Shown in pieces: positions 22,450-33,960 of a DNA stretch of 64,000 nt; position 1 is the stretch's first letter, and each line of letters opens with the position of its first letter. The stretch covers positions 380,327,179-380,391,178 of the forward strand of contig NC_081407.1 in NCBI RefSeq assembly GCF_030272615.1, given 5' to 3'. This DNA comes from Cryptomeria japonica (Eukaryota > Streptophyta > Pinopsida > Cupressales > Cupressaceae). Under the pieces are notes generated by a model, which worked only from the letters and a program-made list of their open reading frames with translations, was not told the origin of the DNA and made no database searches. The position numbers were made by a program, and so were the translations under genes.

Positions 22450-25400
22450 ATCCTTCTTCATGAACTCCTTGAAATTTTGTAGAACTACTTTCATATGTTA
22501 TGGATCAGGTCCTTTGGTGTGACTTGTGATGACCTTAACTCGGGTGATAGAATCTTTGAGGCTCATGTAGCTTTTCTTATACTTTTCAAAAGAGAGGCTA
22601 GATCATCCAGATTTACTTGGATATATATCAACTTATCAATTGAGGTCAATGAGAAAGCTTGTCTGTCAATCTCTTCACTAATTAACGGGCTAAATTCTTT
22701 GATGATTATGTCCTTCAAGAAAGGGCTTCTGGTTCTCATCAAGGAAAGCACGAGGAATAGATGATATCTTCTCAATGATGTATTTCCCTTTATCATTACA
22801 TTCTTTTTGTTCTTTCCTCAAATCTTTGACAAGTACCTCTATTGTTTTCATTTGATGTTCTAGTATTTCTCTTTGCTCAATGTGCATATCCCTTGAAAGG
22901 AGGACTCCATTATCAACCAAAACATCTAATTGAAAATCCTCTAACTTCAACAATGAGTCAAAGTCCTTCTCATATGTTTATAATTCATTTGAAATCAAAT
23001 TCAATTTTTTATCAATTTCAATTCTTATCTCCTCCGAGTTGTTTACAAGAGTAACTATTGAACATAGGAGATGAGTTCCTTAGCTCAACAATCTATCTAT
23101 CCATTCGCCAATTGTTCTCCCATGAGAATTTACCTATTTATCTTATTTAACAATTTGCTCATCCACTGAAAAAGTGACCGGCTCAACTACCTCTAATGCT
23201 TTGGTAATCTTGATCAAGACCTCTATATGTTGATCAACCTATTTCTTTAACTTATCTTTCTTCACCTTCTCTTCTTTGAACATTGCCACAAGATGCTGGA
23301 AAGAAGTTTGAGCATCCTCAACTTCAGCTTCATGTGTTTGTTTTCCCAAATCAATTATTTTGATAACATAATCAGTAAGTTGCACTTTATCCAAATCTGT
23401 GTCAGGAGGTGGAATTTCCATCTCTACATACTTGTTCTTTGATTAATCTATTCTCAATTTGGACAATTTTTTTGCCTTCTTTGTGATCTTGGGTTTGATA
23501 GGCACCAATTGGTTGAAATAAAAAAAAGTCATCTAGAGAGATGGATTGCTTCTTTCTCTTAGGAGTATTAAACACTAGCCAAGGTGGAAACGTGCATCAT
23601 CATCCACTTCAGTAATCAACACTTGTGTTTCCAACTCTTGAGATTGAACACTTATAGTAACAATGGGTGAAGTTGAGGTAACAAAGGCAAGTGGATTTGG
23701 AACAACAAAAACATTAGGAGGAACTTGGGTTTCTAACATGAAATTATCAAAATATTCCAACATGGAAGAAGTAACCTCAGATAAATTAGGAAGAAAAATA
23801 GTATCAAGATTTTCATGAGCTATATCAAGGGTAGACTCACTTGTGGAAGTTGAAGGAATAATATGGATTTCAGGAGCTTGCGATGAAAATGAAACAATGG
23901 AACCTAAAGGAATAGTATCAGTAATTGACACTAAAGTAGTACTTGTGACATCACATGATGTAGGAGGAATATCTTCTTGTGTTTCTTAAGATTGGGAAGT
24001 ACTTGGGATTTCAGGTAATCCCTCCTTATCAAATTATCCTTCCTCTTGTTCCTACTCATTTTTTGGTTCATCTTCTTCTACTTTTTCAGCTTCATTTTCT
24101 TCTTCTTCTCCTTCAATCTCATCATGAGTTTGAGTCTCTTGAGTTGAAGACTCACCTTGGATCTTACCTTTTATCACAATGAATTTGAATTTTGGACCTT
24201 TAGGTATCATAGGATCTTGTTTGTTCTTGGTTTTTAACTCAAAATTTTTTCCTTTAGGTCCTATGGCATCATCCTCAAATGATTTGATTTGGAAAGGCTT
24301 TAGTTAAACACCATGTAGATTTAACCAAACACTAGTATTATCAAGAACATTCTAGAACCTATCTCTTATTTAAGTATTCTCCTTTTGAGACCATTGGATA
24401 AGAGGCAAAGGTAATCCAAGAACTTTATTTTTCTCATACATAGGATTAAGGATATCTCCATCTTCTTCAAGATCCTCAGAAACTTCGGTAAGATCAAGAT
24501 TCTCTATTTGCTTTATTGTCAAACAACAGTAGTCCAATCTCTTAATGTCCTCTTCAATACTGCAATCAATTCATACGTCCTAAATATGATGGATATGAGT
24601 GTAGTTCTTCTTGATCTTGTTCTTCATGCCCCTATAATCAAATAACTTCCTAGTTTTGAAAAATCTCATGGTCACTCTCCTCATCTCCTCCTCCATGACA
24701 TGGGCCTTGTCGATGAAATTGATGGAATATCTCCCTATGGTGATGGAGAACTTGAGACCTGCCTTATGAGCTCCAGATTGAAACTCATGGATATATATCA
24801 TTTGGTGAGCCATTTTCATAAGAATGATCTTATTTGACGGATACCTTGGGAGCATGAAGGGTTATCCATCAAAGCATCTGATACTGGTATATGTAAATAT
24901 GGGTAATTGTAAGAAAATACAACCATATTCACTCACCACCTTCCAAGCCTCATCTAACACTCTCTTGTTTTGAAGATCTTTATCAAATAAGCACATATAA
25001 TGAGCAAAGAAGGTACCATTGACTCTCCTAAAATGGTGCAAACTCTCCTTGAGAGTTAACTGAGTGAAATACTTGTAAGCAAGAAACTAGCTCCTGTCAC
25101 CTATGGTAGATAAACTTGGAAAATGCCTCATCGAGGTGACTGCATAGACAAGGTAAGAAGTCATAAAATTTCAAGGTGGTGGGCACCTTGGTCAACTGCT
25201 CACACAAAGCATCTGCAATTTGCTTGCCCCAGTAGATCTTCTTTTTATTTGGCCTGATAATGTAAATGTATTGATACATCCACTTGTGATATGTGTTAAA
25301 GATTGGGAGACCTTCTACCCTACTCAGAAAAGTAATGGGATCATTGACCTTCTTAATGAAATCACTACGGGGAAGAGTCTCAGACCATCTTGAAATCGCA

Positions 25401-25879
25401 AGCCTAAGTGATTTTAACTAGTTATCATTAATGTTCCTTCTGCACTTTTCTGAATTGTTGTCAAAGTAAGTAATAGTTGATTGCATATCAATATCTGCAT
25501 ATTGAATTATTGGAGGACATTTGAAAATTGTATCAAAGAAGTCCTCATCAAGCTTGATGAGTGTCTTCTTTCCATCTGCATCCTTTACTGATCTAGTTGT
25601 AGGGTCATACCTATTAGCAAGAGCTAACACAAATTCTAGATTATGTGCAAACATAGGAAAGGCAACCACTAGATGAATTCCATTGTTGATTGTGGTCTCT
25701 ATTTTGTAGGACACTGGCAGTGCTTTGACTCTTTTCAAGAATTCATCAAGATCCACATGGTCAATCTTCGTATCTTTGATATTATCAATATTGGATGATA
25801 TAGACAAAGGAGGAGAAACTGGATTAATCTCTTGCTTGTTGAACTTTGTTGATTTCTTTATAGATGAGGGCTCTATCAT
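22450..25879 (-). pseudogene. Unrecognised retroelement reading frame of element D, decayed
   Basis: A minus-strand frame of about 1,140 codons from an ATG at 25879 (MIEPSSIKKS), broken by several stops and one frame change between 25097 and 24855. Blocks visible in order: HLVVAFPMFAHNLEFVLALA and LIKLDEDFFDTIFKCPP (25418-25879); a KWMYQYIYIIRPNKKKIYWG block (25097-25279); MLPRYPSNKIILMKMAHQ and MRFFKTRKLFDYRGMKNK (24580-24855); a Ser/Thr/Pro-rich segment (23575-23931); a Lys/Glu-rich probable coiled coil (23239-23421); and a second Glu/Lys-rich part (22563-22953). I see no Gag core, protease, RT or integrase motif. The long palindrome-bearing leader and a possible LTR beside it suggest a non-autonomous LTR element. 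I do not know the function. Confidence 0.55.
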
Positions 25880-26014
25880 TTGCAATAAATGCACTACAAT
25901 ATGAAAATATCATCATTTGAGATGATTATACTCCATAGAAATCTCATTTTATAGTACAAATACCTTTGATCAATCACAGATTGGCTAAAAACCACCAATT
26001 TGCAAGTGTGTATT

Positions 26015-27308
26015 AGGTGCAAATCGGACTTATAAGTCTAATTTGCACTTAGTATAAGCGTAAAACCAGAAAAAGTGCATATCGGACTTACAGGTCCAAT
26101 TTGCACTTAAAGATAGAAAAAAACTAACTTAGGTGTATATTGGGTTTATATCCCTGATTCACACCTAAGAAAATCACAAAACACTAAAAGGTGCATAATG
26201 AACTTACAAGTCCAATTTTCACTTGGGAAGAACATCAAAAGAAGGTGCATATCGAACTTATAAGTCTGATATACACCACATAAGGATAAATCAATATATG
26301 GTGTGAATTGGGGTTACATCTTGGATTAACACCTAAAAGGCCTAATTTGGTGTAGGTCGGGGATAGATCCCTGATTCACACCTAAGGGAAGGGAAATAAA
26401 AAGAAAACTGTCAAAAAAAATAAATGGTGTCGATCAGGGTTCTAAGCTCGATCAACCTCATAAGGAAAGGAAGACCATAAAAAATGGTGGGTGGTAGCTT
26501 TGTAACTCTGTCACACGCCACTAAGTAAAGCTTTGGTGTGTAACGAGGTTACATCCCTGGCATGCACGTAGGAATGACACTTAGCAAAGTGAAAGAAAAT
26601 AGAAACAGTGGGTCGGGGATATGACCCCAATTACCAGTACTATCAAAGACAATGTGGGAATTGGGTTAGTAACCCCGCCCAACACATTTATTAAATATAG
26701 AAAGAAAAATAATGTGGGTGGCAAGGTTGTGTGCCCACCACACAAAAAAAAAAAGTATGTTATGGTGTATGACAGACACACCATCTCTCCATCCACCATT
26801 AAGGGCATGAAACTTGGAAATATGACTAGGGTATGGATTGGGATTGAAATCCGACACATATCCAAGAGAAATATGTAGTATGTGTCGGGTTCTAAACATG
26901 ATTCATACCAAAAATAATAAGGGCACGACATAAACAATAATACAGTTTAAAATCTTAACAATACAAAGCTTGAAAATAAAAATACAATGGGGTAGGGCGA
27001 AAAATAACATAACTTGAGTTGGAAAATCTGGCTCAAAAGAAACACCAGCTCCCTAAATCTTCAAAATAAAGAAAAATGATAAAGCATAAATCAATAATAT
27101 AAGAAGAATGAAAGCCAATCTGAATGGAACTCTTCAAACAATAAATGTCAATACATGTTCAATAATGGTGTAAATTGGGCCTATAGGTCCGATTTGCACC
27201 AAAATGACTTAAGAGGTGAAACAAGTGCATTGTTGGGTTCAAAACTCGATTCTAGACCTGAATCTTAAAAAGTGGTGTAAAGTCGGAATTAAATCTGACT
27301 TTGCACCA
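26015..27308. repeat. Array of about 19 degenerate 36-nt palindromes (element D leader)
   Basis: Units of 36 nt start at 26015, 26073, 26131, 26189, 26243, 26299, 26348, 26425, 26485, 26534, 26606, 26652, 26712, 26828, 26875, 27166, 27223 and 27273; a shortened 23-nt unit lies at 26762-26784. Most begin with AGGTG or TGGTG and end with CACCT, CACTT or CACCA, and most fold on themselves over much of their length. The first four are spaced exactly 58 bp; later spacing is 46-77 bp apart from one 291-bp gap. The linkers are A-rich and not palindromic. The array lies just upstream of the D reading frame on the minus strand. Confidence 0.85.
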
Positions 27309-27471
27309 ATCAGGGAAAAATTATTTCTAATTTAAAATTTGAGTTTTAATTAGGAATACGAGATTTCCAGGATTGAACACAAGGTGTTCAAAGATGAGTG
27401 AAGTGACAAAAATGCTTCAAAACTCGCAACTTAGAGAAATAAGAACAAATTTGAAGAAAAATTTGTAGGGG

Positions 27472-27506
27472 TATCCTTGTTTTCATGCAAAATGAAAACA
27501 AGGATA
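27472..27506. repeat. Perfect 15-bp inverted repeat
   Basis: TATCCTTGTTTTCAT at 27472-27486 and its exact complement at 27492-27506, with a 5-nt loop (GCAAA). It lies just upstream of the palindrome array when read on the minus strand. Confidence 0.85.
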
Positions 27507-28288
27507 ACATATCCAATCTCCTATCTCAAAGCAACATACTAATGCACAAGTGAACACAAGCAACGCTAACTAACAAAGTCTGCACCACTACTAATACAAT
27601 CTTGTGGATATAGACATCACATACCGAAGTTATCCCAATGCAAGAAAATGGTAGCTAATCCATAACCTACATAAGTCATAGATTCAAATATAGTGAAACA
27701 TGCAAAATCATCATCACAAATCAGTAATTAGAAAATCAAGATATCATAGAGGATAATCAGACACATATCAAGAAACTCCCACTACATGAGTAATGTCCAA
27801 TCTAAAAAAGATCAAATAATATAAAGTATATCTATAGTACTTGACATAGAATCTATGTGACTAACTCCTCTATTACATAGTTTCAAGGAAACATAAACTG
27901 ATATGCAAATCTTGCAATCAAATATGTTGCAATACCTCTCTCACCACCAGTCTCCATAGCTCTCCCAAGTTATTCACACTCAACCATGTGAATACAAACA
28001 TCCAAGAAGAAGAAAAAGACCATAGAGAGAACATGCAAATCAAATCATATCCTTGTTCGACACTGACATGTACCAAGTTGTGTAATGTAAGATCTCCTTC
28101 ACCACTACCAAATTGAAAGGATATCAACATCTTACATTCAAATTAATTAAAACATGGCAACAATAGATGTAAATCTCTCATACCAAAGGTAGATCAAACA
28201 AACCATCCATTCTCACACCAAAAAAAATTATGCCCAAAGCCACAAATCATTACCTGTACCTCTCCAAATAGATTCTCAAAACTATGTG
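27507..28288. other. Non-coding DNA left of element C
   Basis: No supported gene. It is A/T-rich with short stop-limited frames only. It joins 43229 once element C is removed, so it is one half of the C target sequence. It may belong to the upstream LTR of element D, but I could not show it. Confidence 0.4.
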
Positions 28289-28293
28289 CATAG
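28289..28293. repeat. Target-site duplication of element C (left)
   Basis: CATAG, identical to 43224-43228 on the other side of the element. Confidence 0.8.
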
Positions 28294-28729
28294 TGTGTGA
28301 GGGAAATCGTGCGCAAATATAAATGATTGAAAGATAAAACTAAGCAACCTAAGCTACATGACTAGCTCAAACACCTCAAGATTGGGACATTAGAAAGAAA
28401 GAAAAAGAAGCATAAAACATGAAACAATAGATGTAAACTTCATTTTTTACTCCCTTGATTTGATGATCCTGCGGTTGGATGTGTGCTCATGGTGTATATT
28501 GTACTCGATATTGCTCCACGAAGTGTAATTTAAGGATGAGCTTCAAGATAAGAAGATTGGATGAGAGGATATGAAGATGGGATTTGGCATGATGATGATA
28601 TGGCTATGCTAAGAGGTAGATGGAATTCTACATGATGACATTATGGATGAAAGAAAGTGGATCCATTGCTTCAAAAAGAGGGGGGATTAAATAGGAGAGG
28701 AAGGAGAGGAGGGAATTGGAAAAATGCAA

Positions 28730-28886
28730 CACTTGTCCTCGAGGACAAGTGGCAATCCCAGGAATGACAAGTGGAATAAGATTCCACACTTGTCCTCAAA
28801 GAGGACAAGTAGCTCAACAAGGGAGGACAAGTGTTCCTAAGAGGGACACATGTCAAAAGGGGTTTGACATGTGTCCTCAAGGACAC
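28730..28886. repeat. Palindrome cluster in the 3' LTR of element C
   Basis: A perfect 22-bp palindrome (CACTTGTCCTC with its complement) at 28730-28751. An imperfect hairpin lies at 28766-28794. A 10-bp stem with an AAA loop lies at 28788-28810. A 14-bp stem with a 5-nt loop lies at 28844-28876 (arms contain GACACATGTCAAA). A 6-bp stem GTGTCC/GGACAC lies at 28871-28886. GACAAGTG and its complement recur throughout. Confidence 0.85.
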
Positions 28887-29109
28887 ACGTCTATTTTGGG
28901 AGGGAGCCACCAAAAATATGCTTTAATTTCCTAATATTAAGGAAATTAGGGAATATGTGTGTGCACACACATGTGAGGGGAGGTTAGGATAAGGTTAGTT
29001 AGAATCCAAGGTTAGATTGGAGGTTAGGTTAGAGGAGGGTTAGTTAGGTAGTTAAAAGTTAGGAAACGTGTGATCTAAAGGGAATATTTGAATTTAATCA
29101 ATTCAAATA

Positions 29110-29395
29110 AGTTGGAGGAATATGGGGATTAATTAATTAGATTAATTAATTCAAGGAATTGGAAAGGAGGAATTAATTATTAGATTAATTAATTCAAGGG
29201 ATTGGAAAGGGAGAATTAATTAATTAGATTAATTAAATTAATTCAATGGATTTGAAAGAGAGAATTAATTAATTAGATTAATTAATTCAATGGATTTGAA
29301 AGGGAGAATTAATTAGATTAATTAATTCAATGGATTGGAAAGGAAGAATTAATTAATTAGATTATTTAATTCAAGGGATGGGAATTAATTAATTA
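29110..29395. repeat. A/T minisatellite in the 3' LTR of element C
   Basis: About six tandem units of roughly 43 bp built from AATTAATTAATTAGATTAAT followed by TCAATGGATTGGAAAG. The homologous block in the 5' LTR is at about 42810-43050, with different unit variants. Confidence 0.75.
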
Positions 29396-29560
29396 AGATA
29401 TCAATTAATTAGTGGACTATGGGGCATGGCTTTATTAATTAAATTAATTTAGCCAACAAGATACTTGATTTTAATTCAATAATATGAATTATTCAACTAA
29501 TACAAGTGACTTAGGAGATTTGATCTGATTAAATTGATCGGCCAAATTTAGGTGTCTATA

Positions 29561-29574
29561 TTTTGCCCCTCTTC
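29561..29574 (-). promoter_or_regulatory. Polypurine tract of element C
   Basis: The minus strand reads GAAGAGGGGCAAAA immediately before the 3' LTR, the expected place for plus-strand DNA priming. Confidence 0.75.
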
Positions 29575-30955
29575 ACGCTGGCACTAGAATAGCGTCGATG
29601 CGAAGACAATAAGACACTTGCAAGGGAAGAAAAAAGGGAGCAAGAAAATGCCCCAGGTAGACGAAGGAATGGTTAGGGATTCCCCCTCGAGAGGGTGTAT
29701 GAAGGAAGGTAGGTCGAGCGACATCTCAAAAAAACATTGCTCTAATGGACAAGACGAAATGTAAGGAGCATAAATGTAAGAAGCAGACAAGAAAGGGAGA
29801 AAATGCAAATGTAGAGGAGATGGAGAGAGAAACATCATGGAGCACAAGAACCTGTAAATGAGACGTCATGTAGTAGCACTTATTTTGATATAGCAATGGT
29901 TGTAAGTCACCAAGGTATGAGGAACCAGGGTGGAATTTCATAGCCAATGCATGGACTAACAAAGACACATGGGCTAATCTAGCACCACACAAAGTTACAA
30001 ATAGGAAATGATTCTAGACTAACCCCAAGCAAAAGATATTCCCTAGTGTAAAATGAGATAACAAAGACCTCACAAGGGTACAACAAGGGACACATCCAAA
30101 AGACAAGCCAAGAAAAAGCAACAAGATCACATCCCGAGCCATGTTATTCCTAGTGCACCATGATATAAAGGATTGTGCCAACCAAGAGGAAACAGGACCT
30201 GAGGAGATTAAAGATAAACACAAATAAAAAAGAATTAAAGACAACACGAGTGTCTCATATATCTTTTGTCAAAGGATGAGTGATTGGATAAGGATCCGAT
30301 GATGTCTAACTTGAGGAAGGATACATCCTGCAGAGACTAATGATGGGTGTTGTTGATGTGAGAATGATATATCTTGAAACAACACCATGATAAAGGATTG
30401 ATGATGGGATAACAAAAGGGGTTTGATATGATCATGATGACAAAGATTCTCAAAGATGATTACTAAAGAGCGAGCTAATAGGATATGATCTTGAAGGACA
30501 AGATTGACACGTGCAACTATGTATAATGACACATATATACAAGGGACACCTATAGACAACTGACAAAGTGCCCAAAGAAGCCAAAGGGAGAATATACAGG
30601 ATGAAATGTTATGCATAAAAGACTTAGTGTTGAGGTTATTTACAAGAAGTTATACACAAGATAAGATGGAAATATAGATGGGGGTGGGTAACAACGGATA
30701 CCATACCATGGAATGATGGATGGGAGGAGTAGATGGATAATGGAACTGCCCTTTACACATGGTGCTTGTTCCCAGGCTTTCACCTGGTGCTTGTTCCCAG
30801 GCTTTCACCATATGTACATGTCCAAGGTTCTTGTTTGCCAAGTTTTCACCATTGGATGAATGTATTTTTCTTTACTATTTTTTTCTCTTTTTGGCTTTTT
30901 TATTTTTATTATTTTTTTATATTCTAATATTCGAAACATGAAGTACACTGCTTCA
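29575..30955 (-). other. 3' non-coding internal region of element C
   Basis: No supported gene. A segment of about 620 bp (29927-30545) is clearly related, in reverse complement, to 55560-56228 of element E. A 25-bp tandem duplication (GGTGCTTGTTCCCAGG start) lies at 30761-30810, with a weaker third copy near 30826. A T-rich tract follows at about 30870-30930. Confidence 0.6.
30761..30810. repeat. 25-bp tandem duplication
   Basis: Two nearly identical 25-bp units beginning GGTGCTTGTTCCC at 30761 and 30786. A diverged third copy (GGTTCTTGTTTGCC) begins near 30826. Confidence 0.85.
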
Positions 30956-30959
30956 GATT

Positions 30960-32080
30960 ATACATAGAATTTCTTCAAGTGTAGGATTTTGAGGAGATCA
31001 GTGAGAGGTTCCCCTTCTGGAGTTGATAATTGATATTGCTCCTAAACCATACTTTGTTGTGACCACATATGGACCAAGCCAGTTGGCTTAAAATTTTTCT
31101 TTCTTTTCCTAGTCTTGCTGATTTCCAGGGTTTTTTCGAAGGACGAGATCACCTACTTCAAACTCACAAGGGTGAACCCTCTTCTGATATTACCTCTTAA
31201 GGTGGATCTAATATATTTGCAGATCTTCATAGGCTTTCTAATGCTATTCTTCGAGAAGATCTAGTCAGGCTAGTCTTGCCACTCTATAGTCTTCATCAAA
31301 AAAAAAATTATTTCAAGCACATGCACAGTGATGGCAACTCGACCTCGATTGGTAAGATTGATCTTGTGTCGTAGACAAGGGAATGTGGGGTGGAGCTAGT
31401 AGAAGTATGAATGCTGGTGCGATAGGCCCAAAGGATGGGATTGAGATGGAGGTGCCAGTCAGGATAATTTCACTAACAAATTTCTTTAGGATATGAAGAA
31501 AAGTTTTATTAGTTTCCTCAACTTGGCCATTCCCTTGGGGGTAATATGGTGTAGACTAATGGTGTTGAATATGGAATGTAGAACAAAGATCACGCATGTG
31601 TTGGTTTTTGAATGGGGTTCCACTATCACTAATGATGGTGGAGGGAATCCCATAGCAGCAAAAAATGTGATACAGGATAAACTTAGACACTTGGACACTA
31701 GTGGTGAGGGTGAGGGAAAAGGCTTCCACCCACTTGGTGAAATATTCTATTGTAGCAATGATAAACTTGTGTCCATTTGAGGAAGGGGGATGGATCTTAC
31801 CAAAGAGGTCGAGGCCTCATGTATAAAAAGGCCATGGTGTTGTTATTGGTTGTAAATCCTAAGCTGGAACATGAATCAAGTGCCCGTGCTGCTGACAAGG
31901 CACACATTTCTTGACAAATTCACAACAATCATGTTCTATAGTGGGCCAATAGTAGCCCACTCTTAAGAGTTGTTTGGTAAGAATGTATCTTCTCATATGA
32001 GTGCCACAAGTTTTGGCGTGCACTTATTTCATCACAAGATTAGCTTCAGACGAATCGAGACATCTAGTGAGGATGTCATG
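30960..32080 (-). pseudogene. Integrase of element C
   Basis: Minus-strand frames with stops. The zinc-binding end shows GYYWPTIEHDCCEFVKKC and CVPCQQHGHL near 31880-31960. The catalytic core follows with FIIATIEYFTKWVEAFPL (first Asp replaced by Glu if I read it correctly), then IISDSGTPFKNQ with the second Asp and NGQVEETNKT with the Glu. The C-terminal part has FEVGDLVLRKNPGNQQD and YQLSTPEGEPLTDLL near 30960-31180. Integrase joins element DNA to the genome. The short plus-strand frame at 31493-31780 is its antisense shadow. Confidence 0.8.
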
Positions 32081-32248
32081 GTAGTCATGACAATATAGAT
32101 TGTCTCCTACAAGTGTAAATCGAGCACAACATCAGATAAGGTTTCAACATTCATTGCGGGATATGTTGGGTGGAAGGGTACAATATTTAAGATAGGCATA
32201 TATGTCATGGTACCAGGGTGATTGGGCTCTAACAATGTTGCACACCAT

Positions 32249-32790
32249 TTATGTGTATGATCTCTCAAATGCTAGTTGAAGTAGTTGTTCGACCAAAAAC
32301 TCATGTTTTGGACTATCTGATTCCATGTGGAGAAGAGATCCAATAGTGGCCATTGCATCTGCTGCTTTGGTCAAAGCCCTAGGGATTTGGTCAAAGACAA
32401 TATTCTGAAAATTATGCTTAAGGTCATCAACCATTCTTTTGTATGGTTGGAGCTTGTCATATTTGGTTTGATATATATCGTTGACATGTTAGATAACTAG
32501 TTGAGAGTCGTCGCCATAGACCAGGATATCTGAGATATTCCATTGAATAGTTGTTTTTAAACTAGTGATTAGTCCTTCATATTCAACAATGTTATTGGTG
32601 CATGGAAAAGACAACAAGAAGCATGTCCCTAATCCTTTCCGTGTATGGGAACCAATAAAGTAAAGCTTCCAAGGAGGTTTTGTTGTGATCGTGCATACAT
32701 ATTCATCTGAGAACTTTGTGACTAGTGGATAAGCATCAATTAAGGGTGTTTCAGCCAATTGATCAGCAATGACCTATCCTTTGATCGTCA
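32249..32790 (-). pseudogene. RNase H of element C
   Basis: WKLYFIGSHTRKGLG, where the usual catalytic Asp (YFDGS) is Ile here. It is followed by CTNNIVEYEGLITSLK, which carries the Glu, and DILVYGDDSQLVI with the later Asp. A downstream segment with PRALTKAADAMATIGSL matches the usual end of the domain. RNase H removes the RNA strand during reverse transcription. Confidence 0.75.
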
Positions 32791-33960
32791 TTTTGTCTAC
32801 GTACTGGATGTCAAATTCACTCAGTAACATGATCCATTGAGCCATGTGTCTAGTGAGGGTTACCTTGGATTGCAAGTATTTCAATGGATCAATTCTACAA
32901 ATGAGCTTGACTATGTGACTCAATATGTAATGGCACATCATCTATGAGCAAAAGACAACAACAAGACATGCTTTTTCAATGGAAGAGTAGTTTAGCTCAA
33001 AGTTGACCAAGGTTCGACTGATATAGTAGATTGCTCTTTCTTTTCCTTGATCATCTTGTTGGGCAAGAAGTGCCCCCACAATTGTTGGAGTTACTAAAAT
33101 GTATAAGGGAAAAGGGGACCTAAAATGGGTGACATTAGAACTAGAGGATGAACTAGATATTCTTTTATCTTATCGAAAGCATGTTGGCACTGAGCATCCC
33201 ACTTGAAGTCAACACCTTTTCTTAGAAGGTGAATAAAAGGATGACATTTATCTGTGAGTTGGGAAATGAAGTGATAAACAACTTGTAGCTTCCCTTGGAG
33301 GCTATGCAAATTTCTCAATGTTTGAGGAGGCATCTTTAATATTGTGTTGACCTTTTTAGGATCAACATTGATGTCATGCCTGGAGACTATGAAACCTAGG
33401 AGCTTACCTAATATAACTCTAAAAACACTTTTTTGGATTGAGGCACAATTTATACTTATCCAGGCACTCAAATATATGTTCTAGGATAGCCGGATGTTCT
33501 GCTCTTGTCTTTGATTTACCAAGTATGTCATCTACATAGTCTTATAGGATCTTATGCATGAGGTCATGAAAGATCACTGTCATGGCACGCTGATATGTGG
33601 TGTCGATATTTTTAAGACCAAAAGACATGACCTAGTAGAAAAAGGTGCCACATGGGGTAGTAAATGTGGTCTTATACTAATATTCTTATGCTATTTTTAT
33701 CTAGTTATACCCTAAGAATATGTCCATGAGGGAAAACATTTCATGTCCAGCTATTAAATCAACAAGGATGTAGATGTTAGGAAGTGGAAATTCATCTTTG
33801 GGACATGATTTATTCAAATCCATGAAGTCTATGCATACTTTGATAGCACCACAAGGTTTTGAGATAGCTAGCATGTTGGAGACCCATTTTGTATAGTCAA
33901 TAGGCTAGATAAACTTGACCTCTAGGAGCTTTTCCAACTTTGCTTTGACTAATAAGGCGA
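32791..33960 (-). pseudogene. Reverse transcriptase of element C
   Basis: Minus strand, several stops. Blocks: AIKVCIDFMDLNKSCPKDEF; FSLMDIFLGYN; SFGLKNIDTTYQRAMTVIFHD; YVDDILGKSKTRAEH near 33515-33550, with the catalytic Asp pair intact; then GKLLGFIVSRHDINVDPKKV and VDFKWDAQCQHAFDKIKEYL (33094-33471). The order and motifs are those of Ty3/Gypsy RT and its connection region. Confidence 0.85.

Larger units (their letters stand above)
28294..29560 (-). repeat. 3' LTR of element C (1,267 bp)
   Basis: The minus strand starts TATAGACACC at 29560, directly after the polypurine tract, and ends TCCCTCACACA at 28294. It aligns by eye along its length to 42129-43223. The start was probably TGTAGACACC; it is TA here and CG in the 5' LTR. 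This copy keeps a palindrome cluster (28730-28886) that the other LTR has lost. Confidence 0.9.

Noticed and set aside
26015-27308. CRISPR-like array: 36-nt palindromic repeats with spacers of about 20 nt
   Set aside because: The repeats are strongly diverged from each other while linkers are A-rich, there are no cas genes, and the DNA is plant retrotransposon sequence. The resemblance is geometric only.
31493-31780. Plus-strand 95-residue frame
   Set aside because: Antisense of the integrase core of element C.
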